Shown: positions 17,366 through 26,234, numbered from the stretch's first letter. The stretch: DNA of 64,000 nucleotides from Brachybacterium paraconglomeratum (GCF_003994255.1 NZ_ML133854.1:208208-272207), one strand, 5' to 3'. Notes: a model not told the origin generated them from the sequence alone. Translations and numbers: made by a program.

Positions 17366-18100
17366 ATGCCCACGCGCTATGTCGGCCTCGATCTGGCCGC
17401 CCAGGACCGTCGCACCGGGCTCGCGGTGCTGCGCGAGCAGGATCCCGCCTCCGGCGTGCTCGTGCTCGAGGAGGCGCGCACAGGAGTCGATGACGCCCTC
17501 ATCGCGCAGAGGGTGCGCGGCGCGGGGAAGGTCGGGGTCGATGTGCCGGTCGGCTGGCCGTGCCGCTTCGTCGAGCTGCTCGCCGCCCAGGCGACCGGGA
17601 CCCTCGCGCCGCCCGGGTCGACCGGGGACGAGTGGCGTCGAGGACTGGCGATGCGGGAGACCGACCGTGCCGTCCACGCCCGCACGGGCCTGACCCCGCT
17701 GAGCGTCTCCACGGACCGCATCGCCCATCCCGCGCTGCGCTGGGCCGGGATCGAGGCGCGGCTGCGGGAGGAGGGGATCGACGTCGCCCGCGACGGGTCC
17801 GGGCGGATCTGCGAGGTGTATCCCGCGGCGGCGCTGCGGCGGTGGGGCCTTCCGCACCGCGGCTACAAGGGCACAGGCGGGCGCGCGGCGCGCCGCGGAC
17901 TGGTCGAGGCGCTCGGCGGGCGGTTCCCCGGCCTGGACTGGGCCGGCCACGACGCCGCCTGCGTGGAGGAGGACGACGTCCTGGACGCGGTGATCGCCGC
18001 GCTCATGGCCCGGGAGGTCGCCCGCGGCCGTGCCGTTCCGCCGCCGGACCCGCTGCGGGAGACCGCCCTGGTCGAGGGCTGGATCTGGCTGCCCGCGTAG
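17366..18100 (+). CDS. DUF429-domain protein
   Basis: 244 residues with the RNase-H-like DUF429 start YVGLDLAAQDRRTGLAVL, then GVDVPVGWPCRFVELL, a central ETDRAVHARTGLTPLSVSTDRI and the C-terminal GHDAACVEEDDVLDAVIAALMAREVARG. Function is unknown for the family; nuclease-like folding is predicted by others. TATCCT at 17354-17359 ends 6 nt before the ATG. Stands alone with a 13-bp convergent gap to the acyltransferase. Confidence 0.8.
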   Translation: MPTRYVGLDLAAQDRRTGLAVLREQDPASGVLVLEEARTGVDDALIAQRVRGAGKVGVDVPVGWPCRFVELLAAQATGTLAPPGSTGDEWRRGLAMRETDRAVHARTGLTPLSVSTDRIAHPALRWAGIEARLREEGIDVARDGSGRICEVYPAAALRRWGLPHRGYKGTGGRAARRGLVEALGGRFPGLDWAGHDAACVEEDDVLDAVIAALMAREVARGRAVPPPDPLRETALVEGWIWLPA

Positions 18101-18113
18101 CAGGCGCCGCCGC

Positions 18114-18695
18114 TCAGTCCGTCTCGGGCAGGTCCTCCTCGCGCAGCCTCGGCTCGACCCGTCGTTCGGGGGCGAAGCCGGCCTTGTCCGCGAAGAAGGC
18201 CCGGATGCGGTCCATGTCGGCGCGCACGTCCCCGGTCACCTCCATGATCGGGCCGAGCCCGCTGGTCATGGTGGTGCGGTCCACGTAGCCGAGGGTGAGC
18301 GGGAGCCCCGTCGCGCGCGCGATCCGGTAGAAGCCGGACTTCCAGTGCGTGTGCGCCCCGCGCGTGCCGTCCGGGGTGATGACCAGCCCGAACACCGTGC
18401 CGGTGCGGACCAGGGCGATGACCTCGTCGACCACCTTGGCGGGGTCGCGGCGGTCCACCGGGATGCCGCCGAGCGTTCGCATCACCGGTCCCTTCCAGCC
18501 GGTGAACAGGTCGTGCTTGCCCAGCCAGCGCAGCTTGATCCGCAGCCGCCAGGCGATCCCCAGCATGAGCACGAAGTCCCAGTTGGAGGTGTGCGGGGCG
18601 CCGATGAAGAGCGTGGGCCGGTCCGGGACGCGCTCGACGACGAGCCTCCAGGGCGACACCGCCCAGAACAGGCGTGCGATGAGCTGACGGATCAT
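18114..18695 (-). CDS. 1-acylglycerol-3-phosphate acyltransferase-like protein
   Basis: 193-residue PlsC-family acyltransferase: the HX4D catalytic motif is HTSNWD at 35-40, followed by GGIPVDRRDP and TPDGTRG (variant of PEGTR). It is shorter than typical PlsC and matches the small actinobacterial group that acylates phospholipid or glycolipid precursors at the membrane. TACCCT (minus, 18707-18702) ends 6 nt before the ATG. Upstream in-frame starts would lie before this promoter, so I reject them. Confidence 0.85.
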   Translation of the reverse strand: MIRQLIARLFWAVSPWRLVVERVPDRPTLFIGAPHTSNWDFVLMLGIAWRLRIKLRWLGKHDLFTGWKGPVMRTLGGIPVDRRDPAKVVDEVIALVRTGTVFGLVITPDGTRGAHTHWKSGFYRIARATGLPLTLGYVDRTTMTSGLGPIMEVTGDVRADMDRIRAFFADKAGFAPERRVEPRLREEDLPETD

Positions 18696-18816
18696 GGTGC
18701 GAGGGTATGCGCTGACCGGGGCGCGGACGGGCGAATGCCCATGTCCGGGCTGATCGGTCTGCGAGCGAAGGTCCCGCCGTGCGGTCGGGGCCCGGCCCAC
18801 AGGGCCCGCCTGCCGC

Positions 18817-19257
18817 TCATTCGCCCCGCGGCGGCCTGCGGGTCTGCTTGAGGTCGGCGCGGCGACGCTTGGCGGCGAGGCGTCGGCGGCGGGAGCCGGC
18901 CGTCGGCCGGGTCGCCCGACGCGGCACCTCCGGGGCGACAGCCTCGCGAAGCAGCGCGGCGAGCCGCTCGCGCGCCGCCCGACGGTTCCGGTGCTGCGAG
19001 CGCTGCTCGGAGGCGGTGACGGTGAGGACCGTGCCGGCGGTGCGGGTCGCGAGACGTTCGAGCACGCGGGCACGCTGGACCTCGTCCAGGGCCGAGGTGG
19101 CGGCGAGGTCCAGGCTCAGCTGCACCCGCGAGTCGGCGGTGTTGACCCCCTGGCCTCCTGGTCCGGAGGCATGGGAGAACTGCTCGACCAGCTCCGCGGC
19201 GGGAACGCGCAGGCCGCGGGGCGCCCCCGGGCCGGGATCCACTCGCAGGTCGTCCAT
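18817..19257 (-). CDS. arfB: Peptidyl-tRNA hydrolase ArfB
   Basis: 146-residue stand-alone release-factor-like hydrolase that frees stalled ribosomes lacking a stop codon. The GGQ motif is at 34-36 within FSHASGPGGQGVNTADSRVQL. The C-terminal tail is rich in Arg and Lys (SRRRRLAAKRRRADLKQ), the part of ArfB that enters the empty mRNA channel. CACACT (minus, 19269-19264) lies 6 nt before the ATG. Divergent from the pterin dehydratase. Confidence 0.9.
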   Translation of the reverse strand: MDDLRVDPGPGAPRGLRVPAAELVEQFSHASGPGGQGVNTADSRVQLSLDLAATSALDEVQRARVLERLATRTAGTVLTVTASEQRSQHRNRRAARERLAALLREAVAPEVPRRATRPTAGSRRRRLAAKRRRADLKQTRRPPRGE

Positions 19258-19318
19258 GTCCCCAGTGTGCCCCGCCGAGGGTCTGGCCGTCCGGCCGCGG
19301 ACGGGGCACGATGGCGGC

Positions 19319-19633
19319 ATGGCTGATCCGAAGCAGACCCTGACCCCCGAGCAGATCGCCGACGCCGGGCTCACCGGCTGGCACCAGGAGGACGAGACCC
19401 TCACCGCACGCTTCGACACCGGCGACTTCGCGACCGGGCTCGCGTTCGTGAACCGCGTCGGCCTCTCCGCCGAGGCGGCGAACCACCATCCCGAAATCCT
19501 TCTCACCTATCCCGAGGTCACCGTGACCCTCTCGAGCCACGACGTCGGCGGAGTGACCAGCCGGGACCTCGCCCTGGCCGGGACCGTCAGCGCCCATGCC
19601 GAGGAGCTCGGGGTGACGATCGCCGCGGACTGA
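19319..19633 (+). CDS. Pterin-4-alpha-carbinolamine dehydratase
   Basis: 104 residues, the usual length of PCD/DCoH, which dehydrates 4a-hydroxytetrahydropterin. The active-site signature is visible: EAANHHPEILLTYPEVTVTLSSHDVGGVTSRDLALA. No aromatic amino acid hydroxylase is nearby, so the role may be pterin or molybdopterin repair. CACGAT at 19307-19312 ends 6 nt before the ATG. Confidence 0.9.
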   Translation: MADPKQTLTPEQIADAGLTGWHQEDETLTARFDTGDFATGLAFVNRVGLSAEAANHHPEILLTYPEVTVTLSSHDVGGVTSRDLALAGTVSAHAEELGVTIAAD

Positions 19634-19635
19634 TC

Positions 19636-19683
19636 CCGGACGGTCGCGCAAAGGAGCGCGCCGATCGCCCGGGGACCGTCCGG
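19636..19683. terminator. Terminator-like cruciform after pterin dehydratase
   Basis: Outer arms 19636-19645 and 19674-19683 (ccggacggtc / gaccgtccgg, perfect 10 bp) enclose gcgc-N6-gcgc. A competing 8-bp pair cgatcgcc/ggcgatcg shares bases with the right arm, so two folds exclude each other. Just after the dehydratase stop, no T-run. Confidence 0.55.
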
Positions 19684-19751
19684 CGATCGGCCTAGCCCAC
19701 GAGGGACCTCCGGCCCTGGTGACCCCGATCCCCGCTTCCTATCGTGGAGCC

Positions 19752-20702
19752 ATGATCGAGAACTCGAAGCTCACCGTCATCGGGGCCGGCGCCGTCGGCT
19801 CGAGCGTCGCCTACGCCGCTCTCATCCGCGGCGCCGCCCGCCACGTCGCGCTCTACGACATCGACGCGGCGAAGACCGAGGCCGAGGTGCTCGACCTCGC
19901 CCACGGCACCCTGTTCACCCCCGGCAGCGACATCGTCGGCGGCGCCGACATCTCCGTCGCCGAGGGGTCCCACGTCGTGGTCATCACCGCGGGCGCGAAG
20001 CAGAAGCCCGGCCAGACCCGCATCGAGCTCGCCGCCACCAACGCACGGATCGTCCGCGACATCATGCAGCGCACCCTCGAGGTCGCGCCCGACGCGATCT
20101 TCGTGATCGTCTCCAACCCCTGCGACGTGCTCACGATGCTGGCGCACGAGGGCTCGGGACTGCCCGCCGAGCGGGTCTTCGCCTCCGGCACGCTGCTGGA
20201 CTCCTCGCGCCTGCGCTGGGAGCTCTCCCGCCGTGCGGGCGTCGCCGCCTCGGCCGTGCACGCCCAGATCGTCGGCGAGCACGGAGACACCGAGTTCCCG
20301 CTCTGGTCCGCCGCGCGCATCAACGCCGTCCCGATCCTGGACTGGGCCGGACCCGACGGCGCACCGCTGTTCACCCGCGAGGAGCTCGACCGGATCGCCG
20401 TGGACGTCCGCGACGCCGCCTACACGGTCATCCAGGGCAAGGGTGCGACGAACTACGCGATCGGGCTGTCCAGCGTGCGGATCGTCGAAGCGATCCTCGG
20501 CGACGAGAGCGCCGTGCTGAACGTCGCCCCCGTGCTCTCGGACTTCCACGGCATCGACGGGGTCGCGCTGTCGGTCCCGTGCCTGGTCGACTCCGCCGGC
20601 GCCCGCCCCATCCGCGAGACCCCGTTCGACGACGGGGAGCTGGAGCGGCTGCGCGCGAGCGCCGCCGCCCTCGAGAAGGTCGCCGCGGGCCTCCGCGACT
20701 GA
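19752..20702 (+). CDS. ldh: L-lactate dehydrogenase
   Basis: 316-residue NAD-dependent L-lactate dehydrogenase interconverting pyruvate and lactate. The cofactor fold GAGAVGSSVAY, the specificity loop AGAKQKPGQTR (Gln marks lactate rather than malate), SNPCDVLT, and the catalytic His in GEHGDTEF are all visible. TATCGT (19740-19745) ends 6 nt before the ATG, so the mRNA is probably leaderless. The lactate permease lies 140 bp downstream behind a strong hairpin, suggesting linked but separately tuned lactate metabolism. Confidence 0.94.
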   Translation: MIENSKLTVIGAGAVGSSVAYAALIRGAARHVALYDIDAAKTEAEVLDLAHGTLFTPGSDIVGGADISVAEGSHVVVITAGAKQKPGQTRIELAATNARIVRDIMQRTLEVAPDAIFVIVSNPCDVLTMLAHEGSGLPAERVFASGTLLDSSRLRWELSRRAGVAASAVHAQIVGEHGDTEFPLWSAARINAVPILDWAGPDGAPLFTREELDRIAVDVRDAAYTVIQGKGATNYAIGLSSVRIVEAILGDESAVLNVAPVLSDFHGIDGVALSVPCLVDSAGARPIRETPFDDGELERLRASAAALEKVAAGLRD

Positions 20703-20751
20703 CCCTGCCCACCCCGGGAGGCGGCGAGGGCCTCCCGAAGGCCTCAGCGTC

Positions 20752-20787
20752 GAGGCCCCTGCCGTCCCACCGGACGACAGGGGCCTC
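20752..20787. terminator. Hairpin between ldh and lactate permease
   Basis: 16-position stem: arms 20752-20767 and 20772-20787, loop CACC. Ten outer pairs, one C-A mismatch (20762/20777), then five inner pairs. Strong enough to terminate after ldh, leaving the permease to read-through or a local promoter. Shares its architecture with four other hairpins here. Confidence 0.65.
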
Positions 20788-20842
20788 TCCCTCGTGCCTG
20801 CCGGAGCGACCGTGCCCCGGCACGACCTCGGAGACGACTCCC

Positions 20843-22444
20843 ATGTGGACCCAGACCCTCGACCCCTTCGACGACATCCTGCTCTCCGCCGCTGTCGCCG
20901 CCCTCCCGATCCTCGTGTTCCTCCTGCTGATGGTGGTGTTCAAGCTCTCGGGCCTCGTCTCGGGGCTGATCGCGCTCGCCGTCGAGGCGGCGGTGGCGCT
21001 CCTGGCCTACGGCATGCCCGCCGCCGCCGTCGCCGGTGCCGGACTCTCCGGACTGCTCACCGCGCTGTGGCCGATCGCGTACATCGTAGTGATGGCGGTG
21101 TGGCTGTACCGGCTGGCGGTGCTCTCCGGCCGCTTCGACATCATCCGCGCCTCGATCGGCGCGATCTCCCCGGACCAGCGGGTGCAGGTGCTGCTGATCA
21201 GCTTCGCCTTCGGCGCCTTCCTCGAGGGGGTCGCAGGCTTCGGGGTGCCCATCGCGATCTGCGCGGCGCTCCTGGTCCAGCTCGGCTTCGCCCCGCTGCG
21301 CGCGGCCGTGCTCTCGCTGGTCGCGAACGTCGGCGCCGGCGCATACGGCGCGATCGGCATCCCGGTCCTCGTCGGAGCTCAGGTGACGGGGCTCGGGGTG
21401 ATGGAGCTGTCCCGCGCGATGGTGCTCCTGCTCCAGCCGCTCACGGTGCTGGTCCCGTTCCTGCTGGTGATCCTCATGGACGGGCTGCGCGGCCTGCGGG
21501 AGACCTTCCCCGTCGTACTGGCCGTCTCCCTCGTCTTCAGCGCGGTGCAGGGCGGGGTGCTGTGGTTCCTCGGCCCCGAGCTCGCCGACATCGGTGCCGG
21601 CCTCGCGACGATGGTGGCCGTTTTCGCGGTGTGCCAGGTGTGGTCGCCGAGGCGCGTGCATCGCGAGCCCGGCGCCCCCGACCCGGTGCCCGGCACCCAC
21701 AGCTTCAACAACGTGGTCGTCGCCTGGAGCCCTTTCTACATCCTCTCGGGACTCATCCTGCTGTGGTCCCTGCCGCCGGTGAAGGAGCTGTTCACCACGG
21801 GTGCCCTGGGATTCACCACGCTCGCGGTCCCGCTTCCCGGCCTGACCGGGCAGATCGCCGCCGCGGACGGCACCGTCGTCGAGGCCACCTGGAACCTCTC
21901 CCTCCTCGGCGCGACCGGCACCGCGATCCTCCTGGCGGTGATCGTTTCCTTCCTCACCACCCCACAGGTCACGGCGCGCCGGCTGCTCGGCGAGCTGGTC
22001 GCGACGGCGCGCAGCCTCGGCCCGGCGATCGCCCTGATCGCCGTGATCCTGATGCTGGCGAACATCGCCGGCCACTCAGGGGGCTCGGCCACGATGGGCA
22101 CCGCCCTCGCGGCCGTGGGCCCGCTGTTCCCGCTGATCGCGCCGGTGATCGGCTGGATCGGCGTGTTCCTCACCGGATCGGTCGTCAACAACAACACCCT
22201 CTTCGCCCCGCTGCAGGAGACCACAGCTGCCGGCATCGGGGTGTCCTCGGCGCTGCTCGTCGGCGCGAACACCGCCGGCGGCACGACCGCCAAGGTCATC
22301 TCCCCGCAGTCGATCGCGATCGCGGCCGGCGCCGTCGGGCTCTCCGGCCGGGAGGGGGAGATCACCAGGAAGGCGCTCGGGCCCAGCCTGGGCATGCTGC
22401 TGGTGATCTGCGTGTGGAGCCTCGTGCTCGCGACTCTTCGCTGA
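20843..22444 (+). CDS. lldP: L-lactate permease
   Basis: 533-residue LctP-family transporter with about 13 hydrophobic segments. Family stretches include SFAFGAFLEGVAGFGVPIAICAALLVQLGF near 110-140 and the C-terminal VIGWIGVFLTGSVVNNNTLFAPLQ with NTAGGTTAKVISPQSIAIA. It carries lactate (or glycolate) across the membrane with protons. Start ATG at 20843 follows GGAGACGA. Immediately downstream of ldh, which supports lactate as substrate. Confidence 0.93.
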   Translation: MWTQTLDPFDDILLSAAVAALPILVFLLLMVVFKLSGLVSGLIALAVEAAVALLAYGMPAAAVAGAGLSGLLTALWPIAYIVVMAVWLYRLAVLSGRFDIIRASIGAISPDQRVQVLLISFAFGAFLEGVAGFGVPIAICAALLVQLGFAPLRAAVLSLVANVGAGAYGAIGIPVLVGAQVTGLGVMELSRAMVLLLQPLTVLVPFLLVILMDGLRGLRETFPVVLAVSLVFSAVQGGVLWFLGPELADIGAGLATMVAVFAVCQVWSPRRVHREPGAPDPVPGTHSFNNVVVAWSPFYILSGLILLWSLPPVKELFTTGALGFTTLAVPLPGLTGQIAAADGTVVEATWNLSLLGATGTAILLAVIVSFLTTPQVTARRLLGELVATARSLGPAIALIAVILMLANIAGHSGGSATMGTALAAVGPLFPLIAPVIGWIGVFLTGSVVNNNTLFAPLQETTAAGIGVSSALLVGANTAGGTTAKVISPQSIAIAAGAVGLSGREGEITRKALGPSLGMLLVICVWSLVLATLR

Positions 22445-22530
22445 GCGCGCGGTGGTGATCCTCGGCCACGGGAGCGCCGCCGTCCTGAAGGAGGTCGGTG
22501 CGGGCCTGCGTGGCGGAGGCGCCTCGCCGG

Positions 22531-22827
22531 TCAGCTGCGGTCCAGCAGGGTCAGCGCGAGAGCGGTCGCCGACTCGGCGGAGCTCGCGTCGTGGAGCACG
22601 GGGTCGGGAGAGGCGGCGACCCCCACGATCCAGGCGGCGGGTCCGTCGTCTCCTGCCCTCGCGACCACGACATCCCCGCCTGGGAGGTGGATGCGCAGCA
22701 TCGGGCGCTGGGGATGGAGCGTCGTCCTGGAGGCGATGTCAGGGCGCTCCGCGATGAGCGCGTGCCGGATGCGGTCGCATTCGAGCCACTCGCCGAAAGC
22801 AGATGTCATGTCCTGGGTGAAGCGCAT
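22531..22827 (-). CDS. Small orphan protein, paralogue 1
   Basis: 98-residue protein of no family I recognise. It begins MRFTQDMTSAFGEWLE, has RIRHALIAERPD, a strand pair LRIHLPGGDVVVARAG, then AAWIVGVAASPDPVLHDASS and a helical end. No signal or membrane segment. A protein at 31566-31877 is clearly homologous, about half the residues matching by eye without gaps in the core. The ribosome site and start (GGAAGGACCTTCCATG) form a near-perfect palindrome around the Shine-Dalgarno, and the paralogue keeps 12 of those 13 bases before ATG. It sits at the edge of the accessory patch. Confidence 0.75.
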   Translation of the reverse strand: MRFTQDMTSAFGEWLECDRIRHALIAERPDIASRTTLHPQRPMLRIHLPGGDVVVARAGDDGPAAWIVGVAASPDPVLHDASSAESATALALTLLDRS

Positions 22828-22926
22828 GGAAGGTCCTTCCGACGGGGCCCGAGATCGTGGGGCTGACGGCGAGTGAGCGGTGGAGGAGCGTGGGCGGCGG
22901 GGCCGCCCGGCGTCCGCTGATCGGTC

Positions 22927-23070
22927 TCAGCTGGGGGAGATGGTCCAGGTGCCGTCGGCATCGACCTGGAGGACCAGGGAGCCGTCGGGCAGCAGCGTGG
23001 TGCCGTCGTAGGTTCCGATGTCGTTGACGATCAGGTCGGGGTAGCTCTCGCCCCAGGCCCAGATCGCCGC
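22927..23070 (-). pseudogene. C-terminal remnant of a secreted/lipoprotein gene
   Basis: About 48 codons ending at a TGA: AIWAWGESYPDLIVNDIG, YDGTTLLPDG, LVLQVDADGTWTISPS. This looks like the last beta-strands of an extracytoplasmic beta-sandwich domain found at the ends of actinobacterial lipoproteins (the pattern D-L-V-N-x-I-G-x-Y-x-G-T ... L-x-V-x-A-D-G-x-W-x-I). Upstream the frame turns into DNA that on the other strand encodes HsdR, so the gene was cut here. The family call is from memory of the pattern and is tentative. Confidence 0.5.
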
Positions 23071-24175
23071 CCTGCGGGAGTTCACCCACGATGCCGACCC
23101 GACCGACCCCAGCGTCGGCCGGCGCGACGTCGACGAGGCCGCCCAGCTCGTCCACAGCCTCGTCGGCTCCCTCCGCGAGATCGTCACCCTCGACTGGAAG
23201 GCAATCCAGAACGCCGACGTGCGCCGCGGCTTCATCGACGCCGTCTCCGCGACCACGAACTTCCTGCGCTCACCACTGACCGACGGGAACACCGACCCCG
23301 AGGACCCGAACGCCCGCCCCCTCGCCGACGCCTTCCGCAGTCTCTCCTCCAAGCTCGACCGCGCCTGGGCGCTCGCTGCCGGGCACCAGGACATCCAGCC
23401 GCTGCTGCCCGAGGTGCAGTTCTACAAGGAGGTGCGGGTGTGGATGGCGAAGTACGACGCCCGCGAGCGCCTCTCCCGCGGAGAGCCCATCACCGACGAA
23501 GTGCGGCGCCTGCTCGGCGAACTGCTGGTCGACTCCGCGGAGAGCACCGGGGTGGTCGACATCTACCAGGAGGCAGGGCTCGAACTCCAACGGCTCGACG
23601 CGATCACCCCTGCCTGGACCGAGGAGGCGAAGAAGCCCTCGAAAACCCAGCTCGCGATCGAGGCGCTGAAGGCCACCATCCTCGAGGAGGCGGCACGAGT
23701 CACCCGCGGCAATGAGGTCCGCTCGAAGCAGTTCTCCGAGCGGATCAACGAGCTGATGCTGAAGTACACCAACAAGCAGCTCACCGCCGCGGAGATCATC
23801 GCCCGCCTCATCGAGATGGCCCAGGAGGTCCGTGCCGAAGCCGACCGTGGCACGCAGTTCAGTCCTCCGCTCGGCACCGACGAGCTGTCGGTCTACGACG
23901 TCATCGCACAGAACCCCTCGGCCGTGGACGTGAAGGGCGACGACACCCTCGCCCAGATCGCCCGGGAGCTGGTGACGATCATGCAGCGTGACATCCGCAC
24001 CGACTGGACCGTGCGCGACGACGTCAAGGCCAAGCTCCGCTCCTCCATCAAGCGCCTGCTGCGCAAGTACAAGTACCCGCCGGACCAGCAGAGCGAGGCG
24101 ATCGTGAACGTCATGCACCAGATGGAATCGCTCGCGCCCCGGTATGCGGAGGAGCTGCAGGGCGCATCGGCCTGA
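23060..24175 (+). pseudogene. hsdR: 5'-truncated hsdR (type I restriction R subunit C-terminus)
   Basis: About 370 codons of the C-terminal helical region of a type I restriction endonuclease R subunit (DUF3387-type). Visible pieces are YKEVRVWMAKYD, the block KKPSKTQLAIEALKATILEE, RSKQFSERINELMLKYTNKQLTAAEIIARLIEMA, and the ending VKAKLRSSIKRLLRKYKYPP. The nuclease and helicase domains of the usual roughly 1000-residue protein are absent. The frame is open from just after a TAG at 23042 and includes DWKAIQNADVRRGFIDAVS upstream of the first good start (GTG 23219). No hsdM or hsdS nearby, so this is a deletion scar, although the fragment could be translated. Confidence 0.82.
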
Positions 24176-24305
24176 CGATGCGCGGCAAGCACCTGTCGCG
24201 GCCCGTGATGGCGTCGTCCACAGGAACCGGTCCACGGACGGTGTCCACCCCTACCATGAAGACCCGGGTAGAGCGCCGAGAGAGACCAGGACGGGAGGTC
24301 GCGCC

Positions 24306-25466
24306 GTGACAGTCCATGTGGATGTCGCTCCGACGATCCTCGACTGGGCAGTCGAACGCGCCGGGTGGGATGAGGAGACCGCCGAGCGGAAGTTTCCTCA
24401 GCTCACCGAGTGGAGGGCCGGGACTCGCCGGCCGACGGTGAAGCAGCTGGAGCGTTTCGCGAAGGCCACTCATGCGCCGTTCGGCCAGCTCTTCCTCTCC
24501 GCGCCGCCGGAGGAGTCGCTCCCGGTGCCCGACATGCGCACCCTGCGCGGCACAGGGATCACCCGCCCATCCGCGGACCTCCTCGACACGATCTACCAGT
24601 GCCAGACGCGACAGAGCTGGTTCCGCGACCACGCTGTGGAGAACGGGATGGAACCTGTCGCCTATGTCGCGACGGCGACGACCGACGACGACCCCACTGT
24701 CATGGCGCAGAGAATGCAGGAGGTTCTCGGCGTCGACCCGAGGACCGAGCCTCTGGCACCGAGCTGGAGCGCGGCCTTCCGCCTGCTGTCCGACCAAGTC
24801 GAGGCGAGCGGGACGCTCGTGATGGTCAATGGTGTGGTGGGTTCCGATACGCACCGCGCATTGCGGCCCGAGGAGTTCCGCGGCTTCACCCTGGCCGACG
24901 ACCTGGCCCCGGTGGTGTTCATCAATGGGGCGGACAGCAAGTCCGCACAGATCTTCACGCTCCTCCACGAGTTCGCGCACGTCTGGCTCGGGGGCAGCGC
25001 CCTCTCCGACGTCGTACCCGGCGAAGAAGGCGGTCCTCCCGAGGAACGGTGGTGCAACGCCGTCGCAGCCGAGGTGCTGATGCCGATCGAATCCGTGCGT
25101 TCCACGTTCCGAGGCGACCTCTCCGCCGAAGGTCTCGATGTCCTGGCACGCCGTTTCACCGTCAGCACGCTCGTCGTCCTTCAGCGTCTCGTCGACGCCG
25201 AGCTGGTCCCGCGGGAGCGTTTTCGGGAGCTCTATGCGCAGGAGGAGGAGCGCGTCCTCGCGCTCTTCGCCGAGACGACGGAGAACCGGTCCGGAGGCGG
25301 GAACTTCTACAACGTCCAATCGCAACGCCTCAGCAGGCAGTTCGCGCGCGCGGTCGTCGCGAGCGCACGCGAGGGCGGGACCAGCTATCGCGATGCCTAC
25401 AAGCTGCTCGGCACGAAGAAGCACAGCACGTTCGAGGCGCTCGCCGAGCGGGTCGGGACGCGCTGA
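24306..25466 (+). CDS. ImmA/IrrE-family metallopeptidase with N-terminal HTH
   Basis: 386 residues. N-terminal helix-turn-helix-like region (about 10-60, FPQLTEWRAGTRRPTVKQLERFAKAT) as in XRE/COG2856 fusions; zinc peptidase motif HEFAH at 221-225 with a downstream Glu in WCNAVAAEVLMP. Such proteins cleave repressors or act as regulators in mobile elements and toxin-antitoxin-like pairs. GTG start chosen because it begins the conserved region. A TACCAT -10 lies at about 24250. Stop and the next ATG overlap (TGATG), so the two are co-translated. Confidence 0.85.
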   Translation: MTVHVDVAPTILDWAVERAGWDEETAERKFPQLTEWRAGTRRPTVKQLERFAKATHAPFGQLFLSAPPEESLPVPDMRTLRGTGITRPSADLLDTIYQCQTRQSWFRDHAVENGMEPVAYVATATTDDDPTVMAQRMQEVLGVDPRTEPLAPSWSAAFRLLSDQVEASGTLVMVNGVVGSDTHRALRPEEFRGFTLADDLAPVVFINGADSKSAQIFTLLHEFAHVWLGGSALSDVVPGEEGGPPEERWCNAVAAEVLMPIESVRSTFRGDLSAEGLDVLARRFTVSTLVVLQRLVDAELVPRERFRELYAQEEERVLALFAETTENRSGGGNFYNVQSQRLSRQFARAVVASAREGGTSYRDAYKLLGTKKHSTFEALAERVGTR

Positions 25467-26011
25467 TGCATCTCGTCGACGCGAACGTCCTGATCGAGGC
25501 GAAGAACAGGTACTACGCGTTCGACATTGCGCCCGGGTTCTGGGCGTGGCTCGAGCAGGGCCACCGGACGGGGAAGCTGATCAGCATCGACGCCGTCCGT
25601 GATGAGCTCGTGCAGGGCGATGATGAGCTCGCGGAATGGGCTCGAGGTCGTCGAGACTTCTTCCTGCCGATCGATCAGCTCACGGTCCAGCGTTTCCGAC
25701 CGCTCAGCGACTGGGCTCGGCACCAGAACTATCGGCAATCAGCGCTGAATGAGTTCTCCAGCGATCGGGCGGACTTCCTCCTGATCGCACACGCGATCGG
25801 GCACGGCGACACGGTGATCACCAACGAGCAGCCCAGCCCGCAGGCGCAGAAGCGAGTGAAGATCCCCGACGCCTGCGCCGGCATGGGAGAGGCGACCGCT
25901 GACATCTTCACCGTGCTGAGGGAGACCGGGGCAGCTCTCCATCTCGTCGACTCAGCTGAGACAGAGCCCCGTGCCGAGACGCGAGCGCCGACGATCCCGG
26001 GCCTCGACTGA
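25466..26011 (+). CDS. DUF4411 family (PIN-like) protein
   Basis: 181 residues beginning MHLVDANVLIEAKNRYYAFDIAPGFWAWLE, the hallmark of DUF4411, whose fold is PIN-like; the acidic residues in VDAN, DAVRDEL and SDRADFLLIAHA sit where PIN nucleases bind metal. The family often follows an IrrE-type peptidase as here, suggesting a toxin-antitoxin-like or defence pair; this function is an inference. Codons use more A and T than in neighbouring genes, consistent with recent transfer. The last 20 residues are low complexity. Confidence 0.82.
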   Translation: MHLVDANVLIEAKNRYYAFDIAPGFWAWLEQGHRTGKLISIDAVRDELVQGDDELAEWARGRRDFFLPIDQLTVQRFRPLSDWARHQNYRQSALNEFSSDRADFLLIAHAIGHGDTVITNEQPSPQAQKRVKIPDACAGMGEATADIFTVLRETGAALHLVDSAETEPRAETRAPTIPGLD

Positions 26012-26013
26012 TC

Positions 26014-26052
26014 GCAGAGGCCGGGCGCGAGAGCGCCGGCTATCCGCTCTGC
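26014..26052. terminator. Hairpin after DUF4411 gene
   Basis: Outer 6-bp arms gcagag (26014-26019) and ctctgc (26047-26052) enclose a GC stem built from gccgggcgc and gcgccggc. It lies directly after the stop codon of the accessory pair, marking the right end of the patch. Confidence 0.45.
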
Positions 26053-26234
26053 GGAAGAGGATCCCTGACCCTCTTGTCACCGGCGGGACCAGCGTACCCA
26101 TCGGTCTCCGCGGAACAAGGGGCCGGTGGTGGAGAGCCCGCTCCCTACCCGCGGTTCTGTACGTCGGCCCGACGACGGGCTAGTGTTCCGGCACCTGGAA
26201 GGACCCCGGATCACGACGACGTGCGGAGGACCTC

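Noticed and set aside
23060..24175. A working type I restriction system
   Set aside because: Only the C-terminal third of HsdR is present and there is no hsdM or hsdS.
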